The notes beneath the pieces were generated by a model. That model worked only from the letters and a program-made list of their open reading frames with translations, was not told the DNA's origin and searched no databases. This document shows, one piece after another, positions 14,201-29,200 of a stretch of DNA of 64,000 nt. The DNA lies in the NCBI GenBank assembly GCA_030248135.1, contig JASANC010001605.1:1-64000 (forward strand), in the 5' to 3' direction. Position 1 is the stretch's first letter, and every line of letters starts with the position of its first letter. Both the position numbers and the translations under genes were made by a program. This DNA is from Theristus sp. LFF4_11 (lineage: Eukaryota > Nematoda > Chromadorea > Monhysterida > Xyalidae).

Positions 14201-17200
14201 GCTTTATTTGCATACCCAAAATTTTAAAGGTTTTGATCATCTAATCGTTATGAATTTGACGTAAATGAATTTGTCAAGCGAAATATGAACCATCACAGGC
14301 ATTTCTGAATGACGGACAATATCAGCGAGTTTTACTAAATGCAGTTAAGGAACGGCAAAGAACTTTTGAGAATTGTCTCAGTTGACTTTTATTCGTTTGA
14401 TTTTGAAAGCTGTCTGTTAGTGACAGCGCGAGCGCGCGGCGTTCGCAAAAAAATCTAGTTGCAACCTGACTGACAGAAGGATAAAAACTTACAAAAACTT
14501 TTTTATGACAAAAACAGATAATTTTGTGCACGATTTTTTGCAGTTTTTTATGTTTGTTGTGTACATTATTTTGCTAGCAACAGTGTTCTCAAGTTTGTAG
14601 GTTACCTGTTGCTTGACCGATGAATTGTAGCCGGTGCGAACCACTCATCATTAAAAGATGGATGAATATACTCACTGAACAATAAGACAATAACCATTAG
14701 TTGCCAACGTTAAGGCAAAAATTCAACTGTAAGTCTGTCTATTGGCACTGAACTGCAATTTGACTGAAAAAAACAGAAGAGCACATGTTGGTGGACAACA
14801 TCGCTTGTTGCGTGAAAACGCGTCACCTCAATTGACAAGCACAAGACTGAAACCGCACCGCAGTGGTCTGACCACAGTTTACTGTTCACTAACATTCGAT
14901 CAAAGTTAGTTTGCTGTTCGTCTAGTGCTTGGACTGCTGCGCGAACAGTCGCTTTTTGTGGTTTTAGCTGTGTGTTTTTACAGACGTTCAAAATATTTGT
15001 TTTTCTGAGCGAATTTTTATTTTTTTCCGCACGAACGTTTTGTTGAAGTATGCTAACTGCACGACGCACACATCACACATAGCGGATAGCACAGTCAGTC
15101 CAGCTCTGAATAATGTATGGCAAAGCCACCAAAAATACACACACACAATCCACCTGGCGTAGAAATTCAATCCAAAAACAAACAAACATACATGTATTCA
15201 GCGCCGTTTTTATGCGTGCTCAATGTTGCATAATAGCCGTTCGTTCAGTTGACAATGTCTTTGGCTGCAAAGTAAAAAATGTGTATTGTCTTCTTACAGC
15301 AGCAGTCGGATGGACTTCTTGTCAACACTTCGATCGATCGGCTGATCATTCAGAATTTAAAGTTGACTATTTACATTTGAAACTTAATCAGGCTTGGGCA
15401 TACGCGTTATTTTCGAAAGTCCCATTTTTACAATTATTTTTGTGAACACACTATTTTGGCAAAATTTAAAATTACGTCACAAAGAGTCATCAAATGCATA
15501 CTGAAGAACTAACTGTATGGTCAAACCGATCCGACCAATTTCTTGTTCACATATAGAATACGAATCTTCGAACAGTCCCTTGTCTTTTACGCTGGCTGAA
15601 AAGTGCGGCACCATGCGAGTTGCAGACTTCAAAAATCAACACGCCCTAAAACAAAAACAGCTTTGTGGCTTTGTGAATCCGAACAAATTTTCATGCGTGT
15701 CCTTTTTCAAAAAAGGGTGGTCTTTTTGTTGATATCGCGCTGTGTGAACAAATACGCATGCTTGTGTTCCAATACTTATAGCCGCAACTGAACTGAGTAT
15801 TGAATTACAGTGTGCCTACATATCTTACCTAGTGCCTCATTTTTATTTATTTATACCAATGTATTCAGCGTTACGTATGTTATTCGTCACCTTGCTTGAA
15901 CACCATAACGCTACTTGCTCATTGGATGGTACAGCGCTGTTAGAGGCTGGCCAATCTTGTTTACATAACAGTAAAAACTATTCTTCACCAGTTCCACAGT
16001 ACAATGTATGTAAGTCTATATCACACCGCTTAAAAATGTTGCAATATAATATACTTATTACATATGATAAACATTGTGCATAATTAAATGTATCTGTATG
16101 CATGGTAAACCGGGTCTTTTTTATTGAAACCGAGAGTTCATCACCAAAGCATAGTTTATTTTAGAACCTTTTTGTTTGTTTTTAAATTTAAATTTGTATT
16201 TTCAATGTCTGTATTTACTACAGAGTTCTTGAATTTCAGGACTTTTATTGTTTTCACTTACTTCTGTTTAATTTCTTTTGTTTAATAAAAAGGACATTCT
16301 GTTCCACATACCAGAACAAAATCCCTGGCATGCAAATTACAATTATACAGGGTGGGCCAGAAGTGGTGGGTCACCTTTCTACTGAAATTTGAAACTTATA
16401 TAAGGCGTCTAACTTAGATTTGCGCGCCTAACTTAGATTTGCGCAAAATTCACTCTATTGTGACAAAAATTGGCATAGCTGTTTTTATGTTTTTTAACAA
16501 AAACCTGTTTCTGTCTTATTACTTGTTTTTCTCATCAGGTTGTGGGCAATTTTGGATTGGATCTTGAACTCACATTCTCATTTGTCTTCGGGCTTTATTT
16601 AGACAAAAATCACGTCACAATAAAAACAAAATTCAGAAACCGGGCTCTAAGACTGCAGAAATTTTGCATGTTCAGCACTCAATGCAAACACAAACTTTCG
16701 AGCATTTATAGTTTAAATCCAGCATAAAAAAGGCACAGCCTTTTTATGCATCGACTTTTAAAAATAATTGTTTCGTCATCTGTAATTTTTTTATTCTTTT
16801 GCATTTCATAAAGCACAAACAAGTTTTGTCCATTAAAAAATCCAAACGTTCATAAAAACAAACACTCAAAAATTGAAAACCTAAAAAAGCAAAGTGCAAT
16901 TTGAACGGACCGCGTTTGTACCTGATCAGGATCATGCACCAGCCAATCAGCTGATGCCCCAGATTATCCAGTCCGACTGTAAGTTCGCCGTTCGTTCGTT
17001 TGTTCAACAAAATTGGTAGAGCGGTATAGCCAATCAAAAGGTGACCCACTATTTCTGCCACCCTGTACAATTATTATGCACAATATACCTTGAATTGTTC
17101 AGGTCACCTTTGTGGCGATGCATATACGCGCAAAAAAACATAATTTAACGTCGCTTTTTATTTTGTGGACCGCTGATTGAAACCGCGAGAACTGGACACT

Positions 17201-20200
17201 TTTACGGGAACGAAACGAAAACCGCGAAGACCTCGCGCTCGTTAGTTCAACAAGTCGCCCATGTTGCACTGTCTGTAAGGCAATCGCCAGAGTGCTCATG
17301 GCAGTTCCGGGAGAAATCGCAAAACAGTATCCAGTACTCGCGGCACGCTATCAGACTGCAGCCCACGAAGCAAATTTTCAAGTTCAATTTAATTGAAAAT
17401 ACAACGCATCTGAGTCGGTTTATTTCAGCAAGCTTCCATCATCAATATCAACAGTTGTCGTTGCACACAAGTCAACAACAAACCACGAACAACAACAACA
17501 GTGCCAACAACAGCAACAACAACAACACTAGCGTGCAACAGTTGCAGCAACCGCAAGCACAACACACCGCAGCAACCGCGGATGCGAATAATGGGAGTGG
17601 AGGCGCCGTGGTCGCCATGTCCTCACCGAACGCCGCAAGTCTTAATGCCGCCGTCGGCTACTCGAATCACAATGGAACACCGAATGCACCTGACAATCTC
17701 GGTAAGCAATACGTAAACGTGCCCATATGTCTACGTCTGTGTGGGTATTGAGTGTTGGTGCGTGATGTGCTGCGCTCGTTTGCAGACGGCCTAGCAGTGG
17801 TGAGTAGCACGGCCAACAGCAACACCAACAACACTCGAACCATGCCGAGTTCAACGTCTTCAGGCAGCGGCGAACGCATCACGCCCGTTTCAGCCGGCAC
17901 TGAAGACGGCACCACGCCAACCCAGTCAAATCAAACAGGCGTAGCGGCAGCGAATGCGATCACTCAGCAGCAGCAACAACAACAGCAACAACAGTTGGCT
18001 GCTGCCATCGCACAACACCGCGAATCAGCCGCTGCATCCGACGGACAATTGCAGTCGCCGACAGGACCACATCAGGTTGGGTAATCAACGATGATGATGA
18101 TTTCGCTTTCACAAACTCTACTAAAATCAAGCTGAACAAGCCATTTTTCAGATGTCAAACGTTACAGCACAAATGGATAACATGTTGCATTCAATGCCAC
18201 TGATACAGAACGGAGTGCTACCAGTGCCAGCAACGAGTACCGGTAAGCGAACGTTTGCAACGCTGCTTCGGTCGTAAAATCTGAATGGACATACAAGAAT
18301 CGCGTACTTTTCTCCAGGGTTCACCAACCATCCTGCGTTGTTGCACTACAATACAAACTGGAATTTCCCTCAACTTCGACCGGGTGGCGGACACATGTCG
18401 GCGCTTGGGGCAGCACCGTCAAGAAGATACTCGTGCAAAATCTGCAGTTTGGTAAGTTATCTATTGTAACTGGCCCATTCTATCTTGCTCAGTCAGGCTT
18501 TTTTAAACACCCAAATAGATTTTCTAAAATTCTGCACGACATTTAAAAATTGATTCATAAGCATACAGGGTGTCCCAAAAAAAACATAACAAAAGTAAAT
18601 GGCTCGTGCGGCCGACTGGTTGCACGTGAAGCCGTGAAATATGAAACACTTTTAGAACTAAGGAACACATTTTGTGTGTTCAAATTTCATCTCGAAATTC
18701 TATTTTTTCAATAATATTTTAGCAGAAATACCAAAAAAAACACAAAAATCACCTAAATTCAGTTTTTTCGACTCAGAATAAACATCATTGTCGTCATCGA
18801 GAATCTCATCTGGCTGTGGCACAAGTTCATCGTCAGCTTCATCTTCACTGATGTCATCATGTTCACGCTCACAGTCGTTCAGTTTCCTTTTTCTCGGCTG
18901 CTCAATGTGTTTTCCATTGTTCTGAATGAACGCCGACATTCGATGTTTGAAACTGATGATCACTTTCTGGTGCAGCGCCCGATCATCGCTGATTTTTTTT
19001 CACACCGCTGCAGTGGTGGGCGCCGAAAATGTCCCACATTATCCGTCAGATGCCCCCAAACGCAGAAGTCAAAGACTTCATGTCACGACTCCTCTCGGGC
19101 CATTCAATTCTGCCCATGCGGCCGATCCAGCGGTCACCGAACGACACCGACAGCCACTCGCGCACTTGTTTCAATTTTCCTCTAGACTTATGGGTTTGGG
19201 GCACCTGAAGGACATTGTGTACCGTTCGGCGCCCAACAGTTTCGTCGATTTGAAGAGCAAAATTCGCAGTGGTGTGCAAAAAATCAACGTGATCGGGCGC
19301 TGCACCAGAAAGTGCTCATCAGTTTCGAACATCGAATGTCGGCAATCATTGAGAACAATGAAAAACACATTGAGCAGCTGACAAAAGTGAAACTAAAGGG
19401 CCGAGAGGATAAACATGATGAGTTCAGTGAAGACGAAGCTGAAGATGATCTTGCGCCACAGTCAAATGAGATTCTCGTTGACGACAATGATGTTTACCCT
19501 GAGTCAAAAAACTGAGTTTAGGTGATTTTTGAGTTTTTACGTATTTCTGCTAAAAAATAATTGAAAAGGTGGAATTTCTGGAAAAAAAAATGAACACACA
19601 AAATGTGTTCCTTAGTTCTAAAAGTGTTTCAAATTTCACGGCTTTACGTCTAACCAGTCGGCCACACGAGCCATTTACTTTTGTTATGTTTTTTTTGGGA
19701 CACCCTGTACATACAGGTCTCAAAAGAGATCTCAAAATCGTAAAGGTAAATGCGTTTTCAAACCGATTTTCCAGTACCGAAAAAAATTTGGGAGAAGAAA
19801 AAAAATGTCGTATTCTTGTTGAGCTTTGGATTCAAAGTTGGCTGGACTTAGCAAAATATAAGTGAAAGTACGATTTCGAATTTTGTCGCAAAAGTATTTC
19901 ATGCAATTTCAGTTCTAACAGTTTTTAAACTGCTCCGCCTTTACACACGGTATGCATAAGAACATTTTTTAGCAAGCAGAGCGTAAATTAACTTAAAAAA
20001 CAGGATGGTGTTGGTAGGAAATTATCCAAATGAGCTTTTCCACCTTAACGCCTGATTTTGTTCTATCTTTTTTCATTCAAATTTTTGCGAGCTCTGTATC
20101 CTGCGAAAAGGTGACATTTCTATTTGGACATAACTGTTGCTGCATTGCATTTGGCGCTAGAGAGCTCTGAATTTATATATCTTAGCATTTTCAAGATATT

Positions 20201-23200
20201 GAAAAAGTCTATAAAGATTTTGTGTTAAAATTTGTTAAACCATTCAACCAATTCACAAAAACATACGTGTCTGTGAGTCCTATTAAAAAACGACAAACAT
20301 AATAACGAGAAGTCATTCTCTACAACCTTTTTGTTGCGATCTGAAGTTGCATGTTTTGCGACGTATGTGAACGAACGCACTAATGTAATGCCAGTCCCGT
20401 CGACAAAAAAACATGAAACCCTATTGATTTTTACCACATGTTGCAATGCAATACTTTAAAAAAACTTTAAAAAAAAAATGTAACGTCCAAGTTGTTATGA
20501 AAGAAAGAACTAAAGAAAGAAAGAAAGAAAAAAAGAAAAAAGAAAGGGCTGCTCATGTCGTTTTCAATTAGTTACCACTGATTCCGCTCGAAATAACGAA
20601 CACATTGACTTCACACAAGAAAAATCGCAAAACACGGATAATTAAACCACTCAGCTTTAAGTTATTTCATTCAGCAAGTCTTCTTACACGTGTGATAAAC
20701 ATGAAGAAAAAATCAATCCGATCACAAATTTTACCATTCCACTTAAAACAACAACAAACACAAACATACATACACAAGAAACACACCCTGCGAACAGCGT
20801 CATAGTGCATCTGCGAGCATCCAGCTATGCAAACGAGTGAAGGAAGGAAGAAAAAAACAACGCAGGCGGACACGGACAGGCGCACGAGCGACCGACGGCG
20901 GTTGTGTTCGTTCGCATATTTATTCCAATCAAAAGTAAACAAAAACTGCAAACGGATCGTTTCGCTCGGCTCGTTCGTTTTGAGAACGCATAAAAACTGT
21001 CCCATAAACAACTATGTAGTGCAGAGAAGGCGCAATGCAGAGCGAAAAAACGACGGCAAAAAATCTAATATGAAACGTCGCGGACACAGGATTTGCGTGT
21101 TGTGTGTATGTGTGTGTGAACATGTACATATACATGTGTTGTGCGCTTGTGTATCACTCTGTCGCGCGCATAACGCAAAGCCGCCCACAGTCGAACGCAA
21201 CGGCGAACGCAGGCGAATGGAAAAACGCAAAAAAGCTGTCAGAAATGATTGCCCTTGAACGTTGCACGCTATTTTTCTCCACGACCGCCATTATTTCCGT
21301 GTATAATGCATGTTTTTCACCTCGGTCGCTGTGCGTGCCGCTAACACAGAAACGTTGACATTTTTGGTACTGACTTTTTAATCATGACTTTAATTATTTA
21401 ATTTATTTATTTAACAGACTTTTTCAGCGCTCAAAACGCTATTGAAACAACTGTTTACGACGAGCAATTTCTTTTTTCAATTGCACTATTGCTTCATTTA
21501 CCAAACATTTTAAGTCGATGCAACAAACAACACACATGTACATTGCAGGATATCATCACTGTAATGAAGTCATCGCACATGCTATTAACAGTGGAACCCG
21601 AGAGTATCCATTGCTGTTACTTATATATTCTTTATCGAGTGAATTACTATCCCCCAAACTCAACTGTTTAATGAATAATCTCGTCCCCAAATCCAGGACA
21701 CTGCAAAAACACTCGTAAACAATGTTTAAACCAACCTGATAAACTGTTCTTATCTCATTCACCTGTTTGTTTCTGAGAAGTTTTTGATTGTTATTCTAAC
21801 ACCACTCAAGTTTTCAAAAAAAAACGCAATTCAGCCAGAAAATTCGAGCTCAGCTGCATTTGAGCTAACAGGACGTTTTAGAATGTGATGTTGTCAACAC
21901 AAAAACTGATTACTTTAGAGATTAATTTACTTTCAACGGTTTTTCCATGCCCACAGAGTGTTTCTAGTGGCAACAAGCATGCCGCGTTGTCTGAGAACGT
22001 CTAAATAACTTTTCTTGAAGCTGTCGCACACAACCTTGCGATAGTATACTTACATACAAACAGACAGAGTAGCATGCGTCATAGTTACATGTATGAACGT
22101 ATTGCCGGTAAACACAGATCTCACTCAAAGCGTCGCACAATGCAACTTGTAATGCCCGCCACTGTGACGCTGAAATTGCACATTTTTTCAACAGCGACTA
22201 ATTATTGAAGAGGCTGCTGACATAATATATCACATTTACGGTTGAATTCACTCTTCTGAAATTTTTTATGCATCTTCAATTGAATATGCCATGCTCCACG
22301 TTTCAAGGCACCCATATTCCCTCATTGAAAATTCAATTAAAATTAATTCTGTTATATACTTGTTCTAGAAAAAAACCGCTGACAAAAATATTAGCAATGG
22401 GAAAAAACGCTGAAGTCCGCCAAGCCGTGAGCATACTTTGTGCATCGGTCGACAAAGAGGGCCTGCTGGTTTTTGCGTCTGCTTTTTCTCGCTCATATTA
22501 CCTTAGCCACATGATGTGACGTGCGCTTTCTGTGCTAAACAGCGACCACATTTTATACAGGCCATGTGACTTAGGCAAATTGACTTTTTTCGCCTTTTTT
22601 CCTATGCGCATACCGTATGTGCGCGTTTTTTTATACCCTGATTCTGGCTAAACCTCGCAGCGTACTGAAAAACCTAACACACATACAGAAACTAGCAAAA
22701 CACAGACAGCAACAACAACTGAAGAACGTTTTTTGCTGCGACATATTGCGCAAAATATCATTTTTTGTTCATACTGCGCAGACGGATGAAAACGAAAGAA
22801 TAGACAGTGACCGAGCGAGACACAGACAGCGCTGCTGCGGCTAGCGCCTTCGTATTTAGTAGGTGTGCGCGCTTGTGCTTCGGCATCAGTTTTTTCTAAT
22901 CGTTATCTCTGAAGTCTGTATGCATCCGACAACGCAACATAAATATGCTTCACATCTCAGAAAACTTTTCCACTTTCAAGCTTTTCGTGTCCTCTTGACC
23001 CTGTTAATGCAGCTTACTTTTGACTTGAGGTGTGTGCTTGTTTCATCACTTATTCAATGGAATCATGACCGCTTCACGTTATACGTATTCAATTAACCCC
23101 ATGCTGTTGCTGGCTGTTGGATGTTTTCTGATTTTTAGTTAACGTTACAAAATTTATGTACGTGATTCACTGTAAAATATTTTTAGTTGAATAGACAATC

Positions 23201-26200
23201 AAATCTTTCTTCTGTTTTACTAATTGCAAAAAAATATGAAACTTGGGCTTTATGAATTAAACAAAAGTCAAAAAGGAAGTCGGTACACTATACCGAATTA
23301 ATCAAAAACTCCCAACCTTTTTTACTTTGTACAGTTGTATCTAATTTGCACCAACATCGTGCCCGAAAAAAAACTAAATCGATGTTTGCCGAGTTTTTTT
23401 ACAGCGACGAGTGCTGGACTGGTTTTGTTCGGCTGCTGGACATGTATTTGTTTTTTTTGTCTGTTGCCGTCATCATTTATTCACTTTTTGTGTTCAGTAG
23501 AAAAAGATATGCCTCACAAGCGCACTTGTTTGAAAACCAGTAAAAAACACAGAAATAACAAAAACTGCACATTAAAAAGTGTTTTGAACTGACCAAAACT
23601 TTTTTGTTGGTTCTGTGACACTGTTTTGCTTGTTTAAGACCTTTTGATTCTATTCGTGAATACTCCGAATTGCATTTTGAGTTACGCTTAAAGTCCGGTC
23701 ATACTTGTGTATGCGTATACGGCACGTCACATCACAGCACTTCACGTCGAATAATGTCATGTCTCAGGTTTTAGCATGCTATCGTTGATCCAAACGTACA
23801 TTGTATGTACATTGTATGCACAGCTCGGAACGGCCCGTAACATTCATACTACTCTCCATGGAGACGTACCTTTGATGTATGTCAACGTACGTCAACATAC
23901 GTCAGTATGAACAGGCCTTTACTGATGTGGTCTCAGTCATCCATAATATGCAATTTAGTTCAGTTTGTATTTTGTACGATATCCTCACATGCTCGTGTGA
24001 CGGCCAGTCAAATCTACCGTGGTGTAGTTCAATGAAACTTTGCGGATTGCGGCAGATCGCAAATACTGTTGTGGCAGCCACACGGTACACCACACAAGCA
24101 TGATCCGCATATGAGCAGAATGCACAACAAAACTATCCATTGTTGCATTTTTGAACTTCGGCTTGTCAGATACAGCTGTACATACATGCACACGTGTGTC
24201 AACTTGGGTTAAAGTTACGTAAACGTCTGTAAAAATTACATAAACGTGCTTGGCAGTTTTTTTAGCTCAATCTTGAAAACATGTACATAAAATCGCATGA
24301 GTTTAGAATAATGTTTCTGGAGTAAATAAAAAAAATACTTGTCATCAAGGTTGTAGTAGGCGAATGATGAATGGTCACAAAAAAGGTTCTGAGTCCAGTC
24401 TATCAAGTATTTTTCTATTTGAAGTTTTCCCATTATTGTTTTTCATAAGTCCGCAAACAATTGAAAAAATAAAGAGAGTGAGTTTTGTTTGATAATTATC
24501 TGAACAACATATACTGGTCGCGGAAGCAACGTACAATGCAATTGTTTTAAAGTCGTCGTGATCATTGTGACGCACGAGCATAAGAACGTTGAACCGAAAA
24601 AACTAGAAAAACTACTTACACACCACTTCGTTTATACCAAAGATATTCTAAATGTTGCATAGTTTTGTGTCCTTAATTATCCCAAAATTTGCTTCCCCTG
24701 TTTACACTTCCGCGCATGCCGGAAACTTCTGCGTGTTACGAGTTCGTCTTTTTTCCGCATATCCGTCAATAGTGTATTCAAAGAACGCATTTTTTGCCAA
24801 ATTGCGATTTCTCTTATGCGGCAACAACACGACCTTTTGAAAAGCATTTGCAAGTCCAAATCACATTTTTTACTTATGGTTTATTGCATCTATATACATG
24901 CACAGCAAGCTGTATACCGCATGCGCATTAGAGACATTTTTCGTAATTTACCATTTGAGGAACAAAATTGTTTTGAAGAACATAAGCTTAGTTAAACACT
25001 GCACTGAAGGTGACAATAACTTGATTTCATTCAACGAAAAGGTGGTAAATTTCATCCGTCCGTTATACTCTCCTTTTCCAACCGATATAATTACCATATT
25101 GCGACTTGGATAATTCATATAAACACCGTCATGTCAAGCGGTTTGCATTCTGAGGCTGTTTTTTTGCTATATACGGTATTTTCGACCTAGTGTTTATTTC
25201 ACGTTTCAAAATTTGTTCTATTCAAAATTGCAGAACCACAGCACAAAAACAACAAAAACGATAACAAACCTTAGAGTTTGAACATCAATTAACCTTTTTA
25301 AAAAAACATGTACAATTAAAATATATGTACAGTTGAACGTGCACACGAAAAACAATGTCATTGCTAAAGTCTCACAAAACTGAGCCATTTTATCGTTTTT
25401 CAGCGTATTATCTCAGAGATTTTTTCGCGATTAGTGGTCGCGCTTGCTTTCTGTTCACTGCAATAGAGCCCGTTGCGTTTGACGCAAAAAGTGTTCTTAT
25501 TTTACTTATCGTTTGTCGGATTATTTCGGGGGATGACAACAACAACACATTGGACACATTTTACTGTATTCGAGAATCTGCAAACTTACGCATTTGCTGC
25601 TACGCAGGCCGTGCAGATAAAAAGTCAAACATCACATTACAAAACTTTCGTGTTCAAACTACAGGGTGATCAAAAAAACGTCAATGGAGAAACGACTGGT
25701 ATTCAGAACTAAAGCAACCTCTTGAGCTGAAACTTAGAGCGGTAAAAGAAATTTATTTAACACGCGTGCAATATCAACCAAACGTTCGCAAGCGCTGTGT
25801 GTGTGAAAACCCTTGTTGTTTGAATACCCCAAAGTTTTTTGTAATGACAGTTCTTTTTTTAGTTGTGCAACTAAGTGAGTTCAAATTTTGTTCTTTCATA
25901 AATTTCTTTGAACAACCACCACAGCGAGCAGAATGAAGAACAGACGAACTCACTGAACCGACTGTTTTTTGTTTCGAATCAATTTTTGCAAGCTTCTGCA
26001 AAATGGTATGGAAAATGTCATAAACCTTCAAACTTCAAAGTGGTTCACAAAGATCCTAAAGCATTCAAACAAGCATCTTGCATGTAGTGCAGAACAGCCT
26101 CTGCACGTTACACGCGCGAAATCGAAGGTTCCAATTGTCTGTTACGCTGCGACTTGACCGTTTTAACTGAAATTTTAATACAACAAATGGTAACTATATT

Positions 26201-29200
26201 CTCTCATGGTTGTAAGTTTCAGCTCAAGAGATTGTTTAAGTCCTAAATAACAGCCGTTTTTCCTATTGACGCTTTGTTTGATCACCCTGTACATACACAT
26301 GTACAATAGCGTACATAATTCATTGTAACCGCATTTTGATTTTATGGTGCATGTTTTTAAATCAAATTTGTATATCATCAAATCTTCTATTGAATTCTGC
26401 ATTGGCGTAATTACATGCTCTTTTACTTTAAATGAATTGATTAAACAGCACGAAAGCTTTACCGTTTACCTGAATCTTCAGCTCGTATTCCAACGTCGTG
26501 TATTCTCAGCCGCCTAGAATCAATGGAAGACAAATGCGTTTCTGTCAGCCTGATTCTGTCCTGAACTGTTCTATTTCACGGAAACGACCGAATACAGAAG
26601 ACCAAACATTTCAACGCCATGAAAAACGTGGATAATCTGCTGGATAATGGTCAAAACAACGCGAGGGAAGGTGCTGCGGTCAACAACGCAGAAATGCTCG
26701 CAAACGGAAATGGTCACAGGCTAGACTTGTTGGTGAACAAGAACAGTCACAACATCAATGCTGATGTGTTGAACAACAACGATGACGTGGCTGCCGCAAT
26801 CAATTTCGAAAAAAATGTGGAAAACCCGGAAAATCAAGGTTTAGACATGCGCAAAACTGAGAACGGTGCTTGTGATCAAGCGGCAGCAACAAGCTCACCA
26901 AACTCATGCACTGCTCCATGCTCACCGAACATGATTTCTGCCTTCATGCTTTACTGCAAGGTCGGTTACCCAGTTTGAACTTATACACTCACATCATTTA
27001 TACGTACAATCTTTCTGGCAGGAACACACACTGAAAGCGAAAGCACATCACAACCAGTCAAGTTGGCCATTAAATAAAAACTACTTGCAACAAGACTGTT
27101 GCTCAAAAGAAGCAAGAAAACTACCGTATATTAGCAACTTGGTAAAGGGTGGAGCTGGCATGCATGAAAACAGTTAAACTTATTTTACGAGCATGTATCA
27201 TGTTCAATAGACAGGGATAGCAGTCAGGCAGATGACACATGTCGCAATTACTACGATTGTAAACTGTTCCCTTGAGTTCTAATTTCAAAAAAATCAAATT
27301 TAATAGACCACCCAAAAACTTATAAAAACGTTTATGTTTTTTTTCATTTTTGATTTTGGCTTACGACTGCTAATGTTGCAGCTGTCGTTTCGGGAGTCCA
27401 AAACTGCTTATTATTTAATGGGTTTTATCCATCCGCTACAAAATACGTTAAACGTTTTTTACAATTTGTGTTGTCTTGTGTCTTCATTGAATACAGTATT
27501 TTCACGATGCATTTAAATGTCCCTGACGGTCGCATACACGTTGCACATTTCTGCACTTCTTCCTTTAACAAAAAAGTTACTGTAGTCTACCCACAAGCAG
27601 ATCATCAACACGCGTCTCAATCTCCAAAGGACCAAGCTTCATATACAAGCTTCATGTTAAATATTTGTTGTTACCCTGTGACCCTAGACGCTGAAATCAA
27701 AACCTGCTATCAAAAATCATAGTTACACATAAAAATATAAATGAAAGTGTGCAATACTTTGGCCACTTAACAACCACAACACAAAGTCAAAAGAGAATTT
27801 TTGAAAACTCTCCGAGTACCTTTCATTTATAACCAATTTGTTGACACCTTATAAAAGTCTCATAACAGCGCCAGACGGTACGTGACGGGCAAATTTTTTT
27901 CAAAATGCTATTTTATTTTGTTTTTATTCCAATTTTTTAAAACATCCACATAAAAACAACTGCGCTGTTCACATTCACAAAAATAACAATTTCTTTCTGC
28001 AAAAAAGTCAAAATAAATTGAGCTCCAAGCCAATTCACAGATAATGTGCATGCAGTATGAGCATGGCAAATATCGAAAAAATGACATAAATGACAATAAC
28101 ATTCAGCACCACCTCCCCTCCAATATGACAAAACTTTAACCGTTCATAAAGTTTTATTTGTCTGACGACAAAAAAACAAAAAAAAAACGACTTTAAAAAG
28201 AACAGGCGTGACATAAAACTATGCATGGGTATGAGACAATGAACAAACCGTGTTTTGCTCGCAACGCGTTCGCCGCCGATATACTATGTGCACACTGATG
28301 CACTGTGTGTAGTTGAACAGTTTCAAAAAACAAAGTGCAGGCAAAAAGCCACTTCAGGCAAAAAATACATTAATGTGTGACTGTGACACAAGCGAACGAA
28401 CATACACAAGGGCGGATCACATGTTTCGTGTTTGAAAACAACAAAAATATATTTATTAATTCTTATGTGCGAACGCAATGGGTTTTTTGCTCAGTTTTAC
28501 GCGTTCAAACTGATTTACCTGGAATTATAATTCCGTGCCTAGACACAGACATACACTCACATACATACAAACACATGCATGCATACACACACAAACACAC
28601 TTTTTTCTTTGCCATGCTATATACTTCATGTCCTATTTCGTTTTTACATGCTGGTGGTAATAAAGAATGAAAACAAAAACGAACAACTCGGGGTGTCAAA
28701 TTCGAGACAGTAAATGTCTGCGCGACCAATCGTGCAATTGGATAGTCTGTATAACATGGTGTGCATTTTAACGTGCATAAGAAAATCTGGTTTTTCAACA
28801 TTTTTGGAGACAGCCCAGCGACTGAGCATAATGTGATGTTGTTATATGGCGTTCACTTTTACTGTTTTTTCCAGTGCAAAGCGTGTTCGGTAGTGTTCTT
28901 CTCTTTATACAGCGGTTTTTGTGTGCACTTCTTTCAACGCCGGCTGAGACGTCGATCAGTGTGTGCAAGTGTTGCTGTAATCGTGTACACTTGCATTGCT
29001 GCACATTGCACCCACTCTTCATGCTTTTGTTGCAGCGTGCGTGCTTGCATGTCTGTGCATTCTGGGTATGGTACTCTTGAAATGATCATTTACGAAACTG
29101 CTCACCCAAACTGTTACCGTAATCTAAACTGAAAAAACATAAGCCTGAAACCTGTTTAACTTTTATCACTAAGTTAAGCACTCACTAATCAACACCATAA

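Noticed and set aside
17298..17395. ATG at 17298 as start of the zinc-finger protein ([12 protein letters not shown]...)
   Set aside because: No GT donor in the required phase links it to the exon at 17429, and the frame ends at a stop before that exon.
20827..21258. 143-codon plus-strand frame rich in Arg, Lys and Cys
   Set aside because: It lies in the large intron, overlaps simple TGTG and CA-type sequence, has open frames on the opposite strand and no recognisable domain.
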